Shown in pieces: positions 41,354 through 50,884 of a stretch of DNA of 64,000 nt. Source of the stretch: Planctomycetota bacterium (lineage in GTDB: Bacteria > Planctomycetota > JAJSAM01). How positions within the stretch are numbered: position 1 is the first letter of the stretch; the number at the start of each line of letters is the position of its first letter. The translations under genes were made by a program, and so were the position numbers. The notes below the pieces were generated by a model. That model was not told the origin of the DNA. It searched no databases and worked only from the letters and a program-made list of their open reading frames with translations. The stretch lies in assembly GCA_024274785.1 (NCBI GenBank), contig JAJSAM010000059.1, positions 1 through 64,000 on the forward strand, given 5' to 3'.

Positions 41354-42722
41354 GAAGCGCCGCGGCGGCCTCGAACTCCTCGCCGTCCTGAACAGTGCGC
41401 GGGTCCATCAGGAGGCGCTCCCTCTTGACGCGGGCGAACACCGGCAGCGGCAGCATCCTCAGGCGGTGGGCGATCTCCTCCGCGGGGATGCTCTCGTGCG
41501 TCACCGCCACCGCGAATGTGGCGATCTGGTGGGCGGGATAGGAACCGCTGCCGACCTCGCTGGTCTCCTCGACGACGGCAACGGTCGCGGACTCCACCTC
41601 ACCGATGTGCGAAGCGATCAACTCCGCCCGGCGCTTCAGCTCCTCGAGTCCCATCGTGAGCATCCGCGTCGTCGGGTGGTCGGCGTGGACCCGATCCTTG
41701 TCGAGAAAGTACTTGAGCGCCGCTTCGAGGGCGATGAGCGTGAGCTTTCCGACCCGCAGCGCCCGGGCGAGAGGGTTCTTGCGGATCTTCGTGACGACGT
41801 CCTTCTTGCCGAGGATGATCCCACCCTGGGGACCGCCGATCAGCTTGTCGGAGCTGATGGAGACGACGTCCGTGCCGCAGGCGAGGGAATCCCTCACCAG
41901 CGGCTCCTCCGGAAAACCGAGATGGCGGAGGTCGAGGAGCGCCCCGGCCCCGAGGTCGTCCATCACCGGAATGCCGTACCGCTGCCCCACCGGGACCATG
42001 TCCTCGATGGGCACCTCACTGGTGAAACCCTGGATGCGGTAGTTGCTGGTGTGGATCTTCATCAGCAGCCCGGTGTTGTCGTTGATGGCCTCCTCGTAGT
42101 CCCGCACGTGCGTCTTGTTGGTGCAACCGATCTCGTGCAGGATCGCCCCGGACCGCCGCAGCACGTCGGGGATGCGAAAAGCGCCGCCGATCTCCACCAT
42201 CTGCCCGCGGGAGAGCACGACCTCCCTGCCCTCCGCGAGGGTGTTGAGCACGAGCATGGTCGCCGCGGCGTTGTTGTTAACGACCGTGGCATCTTCCGCA
42301 CCGGTCAACTCGCAGATCAGGTCCACGCAGAACTGGTCCCGCCGCGTGCGCCCCTGCGTCGCCCGGTCGATCTGGAGCAGGCAGTAGCCGCGAGCCTCCT
42401 CGGCGATGGCGGCAATCGCGTCGGCGGGCAGCACCGAACGTCCGAGGGCGGTGTGCGCCACGATCCCGGTGGCGTTGATCACCCGGCAGAGTCCGGGCCG
42501 CAGTTCCGCCGCGAGGGCGGCCGGCACCGTCGCCGCAACCGCCTCCGCGGAGGGCGCCACGCCGCCGTTCACCACGTCCTCCCGCACGACCTCGAGCACG
42601 TGCCGCACCGTGCGCACCACGGTCCCCCGCGGATAGCGTTGAAGCAGCGAAACCACCTCCTCGCATTCGAGCATCAAGGTCACGGAGGGAACGGAACGAA
42701 GGTCGGGCTTGGTATCGGCCAT
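41313..42722 (-). CDS. selA: L-seryl-tRNA(Sec) selenium transferase
   Basis: A 469-residue PLP enzyme that converts Ser-tRNA(Sec) to Sec-tRNA(Sec) with selenophosphate. The PLP Lys lies in S-S-D-K-L-I-G-G-P-Q-G-G (near 290). Other SelA traits are the N-terminal domain with V-I-N-A-T-G-I-V-A-H-T-A-L-G-R and the V-N-N-N-A-A-A stretch. The last 13 or so residues (A-C-L-R-T-G-S-K-D-R-E-R) are encoded by the end of a type-A repeat, so the native C-terminus was probably replaced. First gene of the sel operon. tRNA(Sec) was not found in the window. Confidence 0.94.
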   Translation of the reverse strand: MADTKPDLRSVPSVTLMLECEEVVSLLQRYPRGTVVRTVRHVLEVVREDVVNGGVAPSAEAVAATVPAALAAELRPGLCRVINATGIVAHTALGRSVLPADAIAAIAEEARGYCLLQIDRATQGRTRRDQFCVDLICELTGAEDATVVNNNAAATMLVLNTLAEGREVVLSRGQMVEIGGAFRIPDVLRRSGAILHEIGCTNKTHVRDYEEAINDNTGLLMKIHTSNYRIQGFTSEVPIEDMVPVGQRYGIPVMDDLGAGALLDLRHLGFPEEPLVRDSLACGTDVVSISSDKLIGGPQGGIILGKKDVVTKIRKNPLARALRVGKLTLIALEAALKYFLDKDRVHADHPTTRMLTMGLEELKRRAELIASHIGEVESATVAVVEETSEVGSGSYPAHQIATFAVAVTHESIPAEEIAHRLRMLPLPVFARVKRERLLMDPRTVQDGEEFEAAAALRACLRTGSKDRER

Positions 42723-42859
42723 GATTCACCAGGTCAGAGGTGCCCATCACGGGCTTGCGAGCCGACCATCCTACCGCAGGAAGTCCGGTGTGAGGTCCGA
42801 TTCGGAACGTACGAAGCAGGAGAACCGACCGTCGCGGAAAGCCGCGCACCGCCCCTTGA

Positions 42860-42888
42860 TTGCAAAACGACTGCAATACATGTATTAT
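42860..42888 (+). promoter_or_regulatory. Promoter and operator of the toxin-antitoxin operon
   Basis: TTGCAA, 17 nt, TATTAT, then 6 nt to the ATG. A perfect 12-bp palindrome AATACATGTATT (42875-42886) covers most of the -10 box, the usual place for autorepression by a ribbon-helix-helix antitoxin. Confidence 0.7.
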
Positions 42889-42894
42889 GCATGC

Positions 42895-43131
42895 ATGGTC
42901 AAGTCGATCACAATCAGAAACGTCCCGGATGAGGTCCGGAACGAACTCGCTTCGCGCGCCGCCCGTGCGGGTCGTTCCCTGCAGGAGCACATCCTCGCCG
43001 AGTTGATCGAACTCGCAAGCCGGCCCGATATCGCGACGCTCGTCGAGAGGATCCGCGCGCGAAAGGAGATCACGGGGAGCGCTCTGCCCGCGGACCGGAT
43101 CCTCGCTCACCGGGATGGGGACCGGGCGTGA
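42895..43131 (+). CDS. FitA/VapB-type ribbon-helix-helix antitoxin
   Basis: A 78-residue protein. The N-terminus V-K-S-I-T-I-R-N-V-P-D-E-V followed by helices (A-A-R-A-G-R-S-L-Q-E-H-I-L) is the FitA-like ribbon-helix-helix DNA-binding domain; the C-terminal part would bind and inhibit the toxin. It overlaps the toxin gene by four bases. Regulation is probably autorepression through the palindrome at 42875-42886. The ATG lies 6 nt from the -10 box, implying a leaderless mRNA. Confidence 0.85.
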   Translation: MVKSITIRNVPDEVRNELASRAARAGRSLQEHILAELIELASRPDIATLVERIRARKEITGSALPADRILAHRDGDRA

Positions 43132-43526
43132 GCCTCGTCATTGACGCCTCCACGGTAGTTGCAGCCCTCATTGATGGCGGCCGGGATGGTGCATGGGCCG
43201 AGTCCATGCTCCTCTCTGATCATCTCTTCGCTCCGGCCCTGATGCCCGTCGAGACAGCAAACATCCTCCGGCGCGCTGGCCTCTCCGGAGAAGTTTCGCG
43301 CGCCGCGGCCGCCCAGGCGCACGCCGATCTGCTCGATCTGCGCGTGGATCTACTTCTCTACGGGCCGTTCGGGCCCCGTGTCTGGGAACTCCAATCGACG
43401 CTGACGGCCTGTGACGCGTGGTACGTAGCCGTGGCCGAAGCTCTCGACTCACCTCTGGCAACGCTCGATCTCCGGATGAGCCGGGCCCCGGGACCGCGCT
43501 GCGCATTCCGAGTTCCACCCCAGTGA
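43128..43526 (+). CDS. vapC: VapC-type PIN-domain toxin
   Basis: A 132-residue PIN ribonuclease of a type II toxin-antitoxin pair. The four acidic residues of the active site are visible: Asp in L-V-I-D-A-S (6), Glu in P-V-E-T-A-N (43), Asp in T-A-C-D-A-W-Y (about 102) and Asp in A-T-L-D-L-R (about 120). The GTG start overlaps the antitoxin stop (GTGA). Family members cut specific tRNAs or rRNA; the target here is unknown. Convergent with glnD. Confidence 0.88.
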   Translation: MSLVIDASTVVAALIDGGRDGAWAESMLLSDHLFAPALMPVETANILRRAGLSGEVSRAAAAQAHADLLDLRVDLLLYGPFGPRVWELQSTLTACDAWYVAVAEALDSPLATLDLRMSRAPGPRCAFRVPPQ

Positions 43527-43606
43527 CACCGAGAGCGCCGCGAAGATTTCGAACGTCAGTACCGCAGGGGGTTGAGTGTTGAAATCTCAGCGGAGGGGAA
43601 CGGCCA

Positions 43607-46156
43607 TCAGGCAGACACCTGGCTCTCGAGATCGGCCAGCAGGCCCAGCAACTCGTCCAACTCCGGGCGGCGTCCGTCCGAACTCGAGATGTAGAACGTG
43701 TCCATCACCACCGCGCCGCGGGTGGCGATCACGGCGTGCTGGATCGTGAAGCCCGCCGCGGCGACGGCATGCGCCAGGTCGGAAAGCAGCGCCGGGCGGT
43801 CGCGGGCGGTCACCTCCACCGCGGTGAATTCCGGGGAGATGAGGTTCGAGGCGGTCACTCCCGGGGGCGGGCCGAGCGCATCTTTCTCTTCGGGGCGATA
43901 GCGGCACTTCACCGCTTCGAGCTTCGCCGTCAGGTCCAGGGTTCCGTCCACCGCTCTCGTCAGATCCTCGGCCACGGTGCGCCACAGGGGATCGTCACTC
44001 GAGGGAGTGCCACCCTTTCGCGTGACGAAGAACCGGTCGAGGACGACACCGTCCTCTCGGGTGTCGGCGCGCGCGGCGAGGATCGGGAGGTCGTGCAGAG
44101 CGAGCACGCCGGTGATCCTGGCGAACAGGCCGGGAGCGTCCCGGGCGGCGACCCAGAGTTCGCCCCAGGCGCGGCCCGCAAGGCACGTCAGCGCCACCGG
44201 TTTTTCCGCGAGATTGCGGATCAGTTCGAGGTGCAGGAGCACTCGCGACGGCTGCATCTCGAGCGCATAGCGGGGCCCCATGGCCAGGAGGTGATCGCGA
44301 GCCTCCTCCCGGCGGGAACCTCCGCCGGCGAGAATCACGCGTTCGAGGAGCGGACGAAGCGGCTCCGGGGACAGGATGGCCATCGCCTCGTCGAAGAGAT
44401 TCCGGATCTGGCTCTCCCGCCAGCCGCTGAGCGCCCCCTGCCCCACCGCCGACACGTCCGCCAGCGTGTGGAGGTAAAGGCTCGACAGGCGTGCGCGAGC
44501 CGACAGCTTCTCCGCCAGGACCCGCGCCGCTTCACCGGGGGCCCGGGTATCGATCAGCCGGGTCATGAGCACGTGCCGCTTCACCAGGAAGCGAACATGA
44601 GCGGCATCCTCCTCAGGCAGTCCGAGGCGGAGCGTGACTTCCGGGAGCATCTCCAGCCCCCGGTAGACGTGATCCTTGCCCCAGGCCTTGCCGATGTCGT
44701 GGAGGAGGAGGCCGAGACGGAGCAGTTCCGGCCGGTCGATTTCGGCGGCGATTTTCGCGAGAGGACCGTCCGAACTCACGAAAGCGTCGAACGCTTCGAT
44801 CGCCCGCAGGGTGTGCTCATCCACGGTGTACTGGTGCAGGGGGTCCTCCCGCGCCAGGCCGCGAACCCGGCCGAACTCGGGCAGGTACTCCGACAGGAAC
44901 CCGGCATCGTGCAGCACCCGGAGACCGACGGCGGCGGATGGCATGCGAAGCAGGTCGAGGAAGATTTCGCTGACCCCGGGATCGGAACGAAAGACGTCGT
45001 CGATCCGGAGGGTCGTCGCGGCCACGGCATCCACCAGCTCCGGGGAGGGACTGAACCCACCTTCGATGGTGTGGACCACCGCCTGCAAGGCGGTGCCGGG
45101 ACTGGCCGGAGCCCGCTCGGGGTAGATCTCCCCCCCCACCTCGATCAACCCGTCGAGATACGCCCGGCGCTCACCGACGGTGCAGCCTTCCTGGAAGCGG
45201 ATCACGCGCGAGAGGAATCCGGAGAGCCGCTCCGCCGCCCGATAGTAGGTCCGCATGAACCGCTCCGCGGCGTACAGTCCCTCGCCGTCGGTGAACCCGA
45301 GGCGTTCCGCCACCTGGCCGCGAATACCGAAATCGAGGACATCCTGCTTGCTCTTCGCGACGAGATGGAGCGCATTGCGGACCCGGTGGAGATCGGAGTA
45401 GGCGGACAGCAGGCTCTCCGTCCCGGCCCGGTCGAGAATCCCCGCTTCCCGGAACACGGTGAAGTCCTTGCGGCCGGACAGCGCGAGGGCGACCCAGCCG
45501 GCGACGTGCAGATCGCGGAGCCCACCGGCCCCCTCCTTCACGTTCGGGACGGCCAGCCGGGGGGAACCGCCGTAGAAGCGGTGCCGGGCACGGACTTCCT
45601 CGATCTTCTTCTCGATGAACTCGGTGCCGCGGGCGGCGAGCCAGGGATCGACGACGGACTCCACGAAGTCGCGGAAGAGCACGCGCGAGCCGGTGACCAG
45701 GCGGCCCTCCAGCAGCGCCGTCGCCGAGGGCACGTCCCCTTCCATCGCCGCGCGGGACTCATCCGGCGTACGCGTGGCATGGCCCACCACGTAGCCGAGG
45801 TCCCACAGGAAAGCGATCAGGGGACCGGCCACCTCCGACGCTCGCTCGGCGGCGCCCCGGGGATAGAGCACCATCAGGTCGATGTCGGAAAACGGACTCA
45901 GCTCACCCCGGCCGTAGCCGCCGAGCGCCAGAATCGCCAGGCCCTTGCCGTGTGGAGAAGCCTCGAGGTAGGCGGTGAGCAGCAGATCGACCGTGTCGGA
46001 GAGCGCCCGGCAGAGCCCGAGCCCATCGCCACCCAGCTCCTTCGAGAGCAGCCCGCGGTGGGAGGCGAGGAGAACGCGCAGCTCCACGAGAAGCCGCGCG
46101 TCGTCCGGCTCGAAGGTCTCGAACGCGCTCCGGACCTTGGTGTCGAATGCTCTCAT
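43607..46156 (-). CDS. glnD: [Protein-PII] uridylyltransferase/uridylyl-removing enzyme GlnD
   Basis: An 849-residue nitrogen-sensing enzyme. The nucleotidyltransferase motif G-G-Y-G-R-G-E-L-S-P-F-S-D-I-D-L spans residues 79-94. A GlnD linker domain follows, then an HD hydrolase domain (L-L-H-D-I-G-K near 480) and two C-terminal ACT domains (about 680-849; A-R-D-R-P-A-L-L-S-D-L-A in the second) that sense glutamine. All domains are present. Third gene of a minus-strand glnB-glnA-glnD run, 45 bp after glnA. The local PII protein lacks the usual modified Tyr, see glnB. Confidence 0.92.
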   Translation of the reverse strand: MRAFDTKVRSAFETFEPDDARLLVELRVLLASHRGLLSKELGGDGLGLCRALSDTVDLLLTAYLEASPHGKGLAILALGGYGRGELSPFSDIDLMVLYPRGAAERASEVAGPLIAFLWDLGYVVGHATRTPDESRAAMEGDVPSATALLEGRLVTGSRVLFRDFVESVVDPWLAARGTEFIEKKIEEVRARHRFYGGSPRLAVPNVKEGAGGLRDLHVAGWVALALSGRKDFTVFREAGILDRAGTESLLSAYSDLHRVRNALHLVAKSKQDVLDFGIRGQVAERLGFTDGEGLYAAERFMRTYYRAAERLSGFLSRVIRFQEGCTVGERRAYLDGLIEVGGEIYPERAPASPGTALQAVVHTIEGGFSPSPELVDAVAATTLRIDDVFRSDPGVSEIFLDLLRMPSAAVGLRVLHDAGFLSEYLPEFGRVRGLAREDPLHQYTVDEHTLRAIEAFDAFVSSDGPLAKIAAEIDRPELLRLGLLLHDIGKAWGKDHVYRGLEMLPEVTLRLGLPEEDAAHVRFLVKRHVLMTRLIDTRAPGEAARVLAEKLSARARLSSLYLHTLADVSAVGQGALSGWRESQIRNLFDEAMAILSPEPLRPLLERVILAGGGSRREEARDHLLAMGPRYALEMQPSRVLLHLELIRNLAEKPVALTCLAGRAWGELWVAARDAPGLFARITGVLALHDLPILAARADTREDGVVLDRFFVTRKGGTPSSDDPLWRTVAEDLTRAVDGTLDLTAKLEAVKCRYRPEEKDALGPPPGVTASNLISPEFTAVEVTARDRPALLSDLAHAVAAAGFTIQHAVIATRGAVVMDTFYISSSDGRRPELDELLGLLADLESQVSA

Positions 46157-46201
46157 GCGGAACAGCGTCCCCCGCCGCCCCCCACCACGGCCTGTTAATT
46201 C

Positions 46202-47614
46202 TCAGATGTCGTAATAGAGCGCAAACTCGTACGGGTGCGGACGGCAGCGGATCGGGTCGACCTCGTTCTCCCGCTTGTACTTGATCCAGGTGTGGATCAC
46301 GTCGTCGGTGAAGACGTCGCCGTGCAGCAGGAATTCGTGGTCCGCCTCGAGGGCGTCGAGCGCCGCGGAGAGAGAGCCCGGCGTCTGGGGCACCTCGGCG
46401 AGTTCCTCCGGCGGCAGATCGTAGATGTCCTTGTCGAGCGGCTCGCCGGGATCGATGTGGTTCTGGATGCCGTCGAGCGCGGCCATCATGATCGCGCTGA
46501 AAGCCAGATACGGGTTGCAGGTCGGGTCCGGGCAGCGGAACTCGACGCGCTTCGCCTTCGGGCTGTTGGAATAGATCGGAATGCGGATGGCGGCCGAACG
46601 GTTGCGGCTCGAATAGGCCAGGCGTACCGGAGCTTCGAACCCGGGAACCAGACGCTTGAACGAGTTCGTGGTCGGGTTGGTGAAGGCCAGCAGGGCACCG
46701 GCGTGCTTCAGGACGCCGCCGATGGCGTAGATGGCCATGTCGGAGAGTCCGCTGTAGCCGTCTCCGGCGAAGAGCGGCACATTCCCGTTCCAGAAGGAGA
46801 AGTGGACGTGCATGCCGGAGCCGTTGTCATCGAAGAGGGGCTTCGGCATGAAGGTGACGGTCTTCCCGTGCTTCAGGGCCACGTTCTTCACGATGTACTT
46901 GTAGAGCAGCACCTTGTCCGCCATCGGCACGAGCTTGTCGAACTTCATGTCGATCTCGGACTGCCCGCCGGTAGCGACCTCGTGGTGCTGGGCCTCGACG
47001 TCGATGCCGGCGGCGATCAGCGCCAGCATCATTTCGGAGCGGATGTCCTGCAGGCTGTCCGTCGGCGGGACCGGGAAGTACCCCTCCTTCTTCCGCGGCT
47101 TGTGGCCGAGGTTCGGCTTCTCGTCGCGGCCGCTGTTCCAGGCGCCTTCCTTGCTGTCGATGAAGTAGTAGCCGGCGTTGCTGGTCTGGTCGTAGCGAAT
47201 GTCGTCGAAGATGAAGAACTCCGCCTCCGGGCCGAAGTAGGCGGTATCGGCGATCCCGGTGGAACGAAGGTAGTTCTGGGCTTTCTTCGCCACATTGCGC
47301 GGGTCGCGGGCGTAATCCTCACGCGTGATCGGGTCGAGCACATTGCAGATCATCACCAGCGTGGTGTGCTTCATGAACGGATCGATCATCGCCGTCGCCG
47401 GCTCGGGAATCACGATCATGTCGCTCTCGCTGATGTTCTTCCAGCCGCGGAGCGAGGAGCCGTCGAAGCCGAAACCATCCTCGAAGGTATCCTCGTCCAG
47501 CACCGAGACGGGAACGGAGAAGTGCTGCCAGAGACCGGGAAAGTCCATGAAGCGGAGGTCCACGACTTCCACGTTCTTCTCTTTGCACAGCGCCAGCACT
47601 TCACTCGGAGTCAT
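46202..47614 (-). CDS. glnA: Glutamine synthetase, type I
   Basis: A 470-residue GSI enzyme (glutamate + NH3 + ATP to glutamine), the usual length. Motifs include F-D-G-S-S-L-R-G-W near 50, the metal/ATP region [17 protein letters not shown] near 265 and [11 protein letters not shown] near 340. The adenylylation-site region near 390-400 lacks a clear N-L-Y-D-L and reads [11 protein letters not shown], which still offers a Tyr. ATG 47614 has GAGGAG upstream; the frame is open further up but that stretch overlaps the end of glnB. It lies between glnB (16-bp gap) and glnD. Confidence 0.96.
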   Translation of the reverse strand: MTPSEVLALCKEKNVEVVDLRFMDFPGLWQHFSVPVSVLDEDTFEDGFGFDGSSLRGWKNISESDMIVIPEPATAMIDPFMKHTTLVMICNVLDPITREDYARDPRNVAKKAQNYLRSTGIADTAYFGPEAEFFIFDDIRYDQTSNAGYYFIDSKEGAWNSGRDEKPNLGHKPRKKEGYFPVPPTDSLQDIRSEMMLALIAAGIDVEAQHHEVATGGQSEIDMKFDKLVPMADKVLLYKYIVKNVALKHGKTVTFMPKPLFDDNGSGMHVHFSFWNGNVPLFAGDGYSGLSDMAIYAIGGVLKHAGALLAFTNPTTNSFKRLVPGFEAPVRLAYSSRNRSAAIRIPIYSNSPKAKRVEFRCPDPTCNPYLAFSAIMMAALDGIQNHIDPGEPLDKDIYDLPPEELAEVPQTPGSLSAALDALEADHEFLLHGDVFTDDVIHTWIKYKRENEVDPIRCRPHPYEFALYYDI

Positions 47615-47630
47615 TCCGGTCTCCTCATCA

Positions 47631-47945
47631 TCAGATAGCTTCGGGTCCCCGCTCTCCGGTGCGAATGCGGATGGCATCGGTGAGCGGCAGGATGTAAAGC
47701 GAGCCCTTCCCGTCGGGCAACGCACGATGGAGGGCATCGAGCGTCGGCTTGACGAAGTTCTCGTTGACGGCGATCTCCAGGCGAACTCCAGGGTCCGAGC
47801 CGAACGTGAGCCCCGGAGTGTCGGCGGACTCGCCGTGAAGGACGGTCACATCGCTCACGGTCAGGCGAAACACCTCCACCCGGCTCAGTTCTTCCTGAAT
47901 CCGATGAATCGCGCCGGGGTCCACTACCGCCTGGATGAGTTTCAA
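47631..47945 (-). CDS. glnB: PII signal-transduction protein, atypical T-loop
   Basis: A 104-residue PII-family protein, slightly shorter than the usual 112. The C-terminal signature A-I-R-I-R-T-G-E-R and the N-terminal M-K-L-I-Q-A-V-V fit the family. In the T-loop region, where E. coli PII has G-A-E-Y-M-V, this protein reads S-A-D-T-P-G-L-T-F, with several residues missing and no Tyr; the only Tyr in the protein lies in a core strand. Uridylylation at Tyr51 is thus impossible. It starts with TTG, 7 nt after a TATCAG box. Gene order glnB-glnA-glnD puts sensor, enzyme and modifier together. Confidence 0.85.
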   Translation of the reverse strand: MKLIQAVVDPGAIHRIQEELSRVEVFRLTVSDVTVLHGESADTPGLTFGSDPGVRLEIAVNENFVKPTLDALHRALPDGKGSLYILPLTDAIRIRTGERGPEAI

Positions 47946-48115
47946 GGTCGCCCTGATACCGTCAGATTCCGCAAAGTTCGATCGGGTGCGTGGGTACGCC
48001 CCGGAGAAGTATGTCGAGTCTCCCCACGGCGATCAAGAACCGGTCCCGATCGAACGTTCCATTGCGGGCAAAATCGTCCCGGGCGGGCAGCCGAACGGGT
48101 AGAAGAGGTGCGGAT

Positions 48116-48163
48116 GGTTCCGGGAACGCCCCCACTTTCAGCGCGGGTGGTTCCGGGAACGCC
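48116..48163. repeat. Twin palindromes upstream of mutS
   Basis: GGTTCCGGGAACGCC occurs twice (48116-48130 and 48149-48163), 33 nt apart, each centred on the palindrome GTTCCGGGAAC. They lie between the divergent glnB and mutS starts and could be a repressor site or a short repeat. Confidence 0.5.
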
Positions 48164-48178
48164 GGCCCCGAGGCGCCC

Positions 48179-50779
48179 ATGGCAGTGATGACACCCATGA
48201 TGCGGCAGTACCACGACGCGAAGAGCAAGCACCCCGACGCGCTGCTGTTCTTCCGCATGGGCGATTTCTACGAGATGTTCCACGAGGATGCGAAGGAAGC
48301 CTCCCGCCTGCTCGGGCTGACCCTGACGTCGCGGGACAAGGCGAATCCCATCCCCATGGCCGGGGTTCCGGTCCGGGCCGTCGACACCTACCTGCGCCGG
48401 TTGCTCAACCTGGGCCGAAAAGTCGCGATCTGCGAGCAGATGGAGGATCCCCGGGAGGCGAAGGGGATCGTCGAGCGCGCGGTGACCAGGATCGTCACGC
48501 CGGGCACCGTCACCGAAGAGTCGGTCCTCGAAGCCAAGGCCAACAACTTCCTCGCCGCGCTCTTTCCGGGTTCCGCGCGGGCCGGCCTGGCGTGGGTGGA
48601 CGTTTCCACCGGCACCTTCCGCGTGAGCGAAGTGGCGCAGGACCGGATCCTCGATGAGCTCTCCCGCGTGGACCCGTCGGAGCTCCTCGTTCCGGAGCGG
48701 ATGAACGGGGACTCTCCGGAATTCATGGCGACGGTCGGGGAGACCATCCGGGGCACGATCACCACCCGGCCGGACTGGGCATTCGAGGCGAACGAGGCGA
48801 ACCGGATCCTCACCTCCCACTTCGGCGTACGAACTCTGGACGGATTTGGCTGTGGGGACCTCACCACCGCGCTCCAGGCCGCGGGCGCCGCGCTGCAATA
48901 CCTCGACGAGACCCAGAAGACCGGCCAGGCCCACATCGCCCGCATCGAGAAGGTCCGGGATGGCGCGCACCTCATCCTGGACCGCACCACCCGGCAAGCG
49001 CTGGAACTGACCGAATCGATGGCTCGCGGCGCGCGGGGGGGCACGCTGCTCGCAATCCTCGATCACACCCGGACGGCGATGGGTGGCCGGACCCTGAAAT
49101 CCTGGATCCTCGCGCCGCTGACGGACTGCACCGGGATCCGGCGACGCCTGGATGCGATCGGCGAGCTGGTGGACGACCCGTTCCGGCGCAAGGACCTCCG
49201 GGAGACCCTCGGCGGAATCTACGACCTCGAACGGATCGCGGCGAAGGTGGCCACCGGGCGCGCGAGCCCGCGTGACCTCGTCTCCCTCCGCCAGTCCGCC
49301 GAGAGGCTTCCGGAACTGCGCCGGCGTCTCGAGGGGACGTTTGCGGAGGCGTTGGCCTCGGAGGAGGAGCGCCTCGATACGCTCGCGGACCTCGGTGAAC
49401 TCGTCGCCCGGGCGCTGACGGACAGCCCTCCGCCGAATCAGAAGGACGGCGGTTTCATCCGCGAAGGCTATCACCCGGAACTGGATGAGCTGCGCTCACT
49501 GAAACGGGACGGGAAGGAGTGGATCGCCTCGTTTCAGAAGGACGAGAGCGAACGAACCGGCATCCCGAGCCTCAAGGTGGGCTTCAACCGGGTCTTCGGT
49601 TACTACCTCGAGATCACAAACGCCCACCGGGACCGGGTTCCCGCCGAGTACCACCGCAAGCAGACCTTGAAGAACGCGGAACGCTACATCACCCCGGAGC
49701 TCAAGGAGTACGAGACGAAGGTTCTCACCGCGGACGAAAAGGCGAAGGAGCTCGAGGCGGGCCTGTTCGCCGCCCTCCGCGAAGAGGTCATGCAGCACGT
49801 TCCGCGCATTCAGGTGGCCGCGGAGGCCGTGGCCGCGGTGGATACCCTGGCCTCGCTCGCGGAGGCGGCCGCGCTGCGGGGCTACACCCGTCCGGAGATC
49901 GTGAGAAGCAATGAGCTCGAAATCCGCGAAGGGCGCCATCCGGTGCTCGAGGTCCTGCAAACCGACGAGCCATTCGTGCCGAACGACGTTTCGATGGAGG
50001 AAACCGGGCGCAGAGTTCTCGTCATCACCGGGCCGAACATGAGCGGGAAGTCGACCTATCTCCGGCAGACCGCCCTGATCATGGTCATGGCCCAGTGCGG
50101 TTCGTTCGTCCCCGCGGCAAGCGCCCGGATCGGTCTCGCCGACCGCATCTTCACCCGGGTGGGGGCTTCCGACGACCTGAGCCGGGGCAAGTCCACCTTC
50201 ATGGTGGAGATGAGCTAGACCGCGAACATCCTGAACAACGCCACCTCCCGGTCGCTGCTCGTGCTGGACGAAATCGGCCGCGGCACCTCGACCTACGACG
50301 GCGTCGCCATCGCCTGGGCGGTCACCGAGTACCTGGCGCGGGAGGTAGGCGCCCGGACGCTCTTCGCCACCCACTACCACGAACTCACCGAAATCGCCGA
50401 GCGGTTCGAGAACGTGACCAACCTGAACGTGGCGGTGAAGGAGTGGGGCGACGAGGTCATCTTCCTGCGCAAGATCAGCGAAGGGGGTACGGATCGGTCC
50501 TATGGCATCCACGTCGCCCGGATCGCCGGTGTTCCGCGAGCGGTCATCGACCAGGCGGGAGAAATCCTCAAGCGTCTCGAGGAGGGCCGGAGACCGCAGG
50601 GAGAGGCCAGAACGAAGGGCGAACACCAACTCGGACTCTTCGCCCCGGACAGCCCGCCACACCCCGTCCTCGAGGAGTTGCGGGGCATCGATCCAGACCA
50701 CCTGACGCCGATGGAAGCGCTGCAGCGGCTCGCCGCCCTTTGCCGGCTGCTCGGCACGGAGACTCCCGGGCCTCCCTGA
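48179..50779 (+). pseudogene. mutS: DNA mismatch-repair ATPase MutS interrupted by an amber codon
   Basis: The frame encodes full-length MutS (866 codons): mismatch-binding domain (F-F-R-M-G-D-F-Y-E-M-F with the intercalating Phe near 35), connector, lever and clamp (F-N-R-V-F-G-Y-Y-L-E), Walker A G-P-N-M-S-G-K-S-T near 620 and Walker [10 protein letters not shown] near 695. In-frame TAG at 50216-50218 (codon 680) replaces the conserved Glu of F-M-V-E-M-S-E-T-A; a single GAG to TAG change explains it. The reading frame continues intact to TGA at 50779. Translation would stop between Walker A and B and give an inactive ATPase, unless suppressed or a sequencing error. No mutL is in the window. 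Confidence 0.9.
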
Positions 50780-50830
50780 ACAAACCAAACTGGTTTCCCG
50801 GAAATGGGTGGGCACATTCCAGTCGAGGGC

Positions 50831-50836
50831 TATACT
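50831..50836 (+). promoter_or_regulatory. -10 box of the PEP-CTERM protein gene
   Basis: TATACT lies about 48 nt before the ATG; the -35 is unclear. The leader ends with GAGGAGGGG. Confidence 0.4.
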
Positions 50837-50884
50837 AACCGCATATTCGGCAGACGTATTGCGCCGCGAGGAGGGGCTTCGGGT

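Noticed and set aside
39181..42894. tRNA(Sec) gene near the sel operon
   Set aside because: I looked for a long-variable-arm tRNA with a UCA anticodon in the sel intergenic spaces and found none; it must lie elsewhere.
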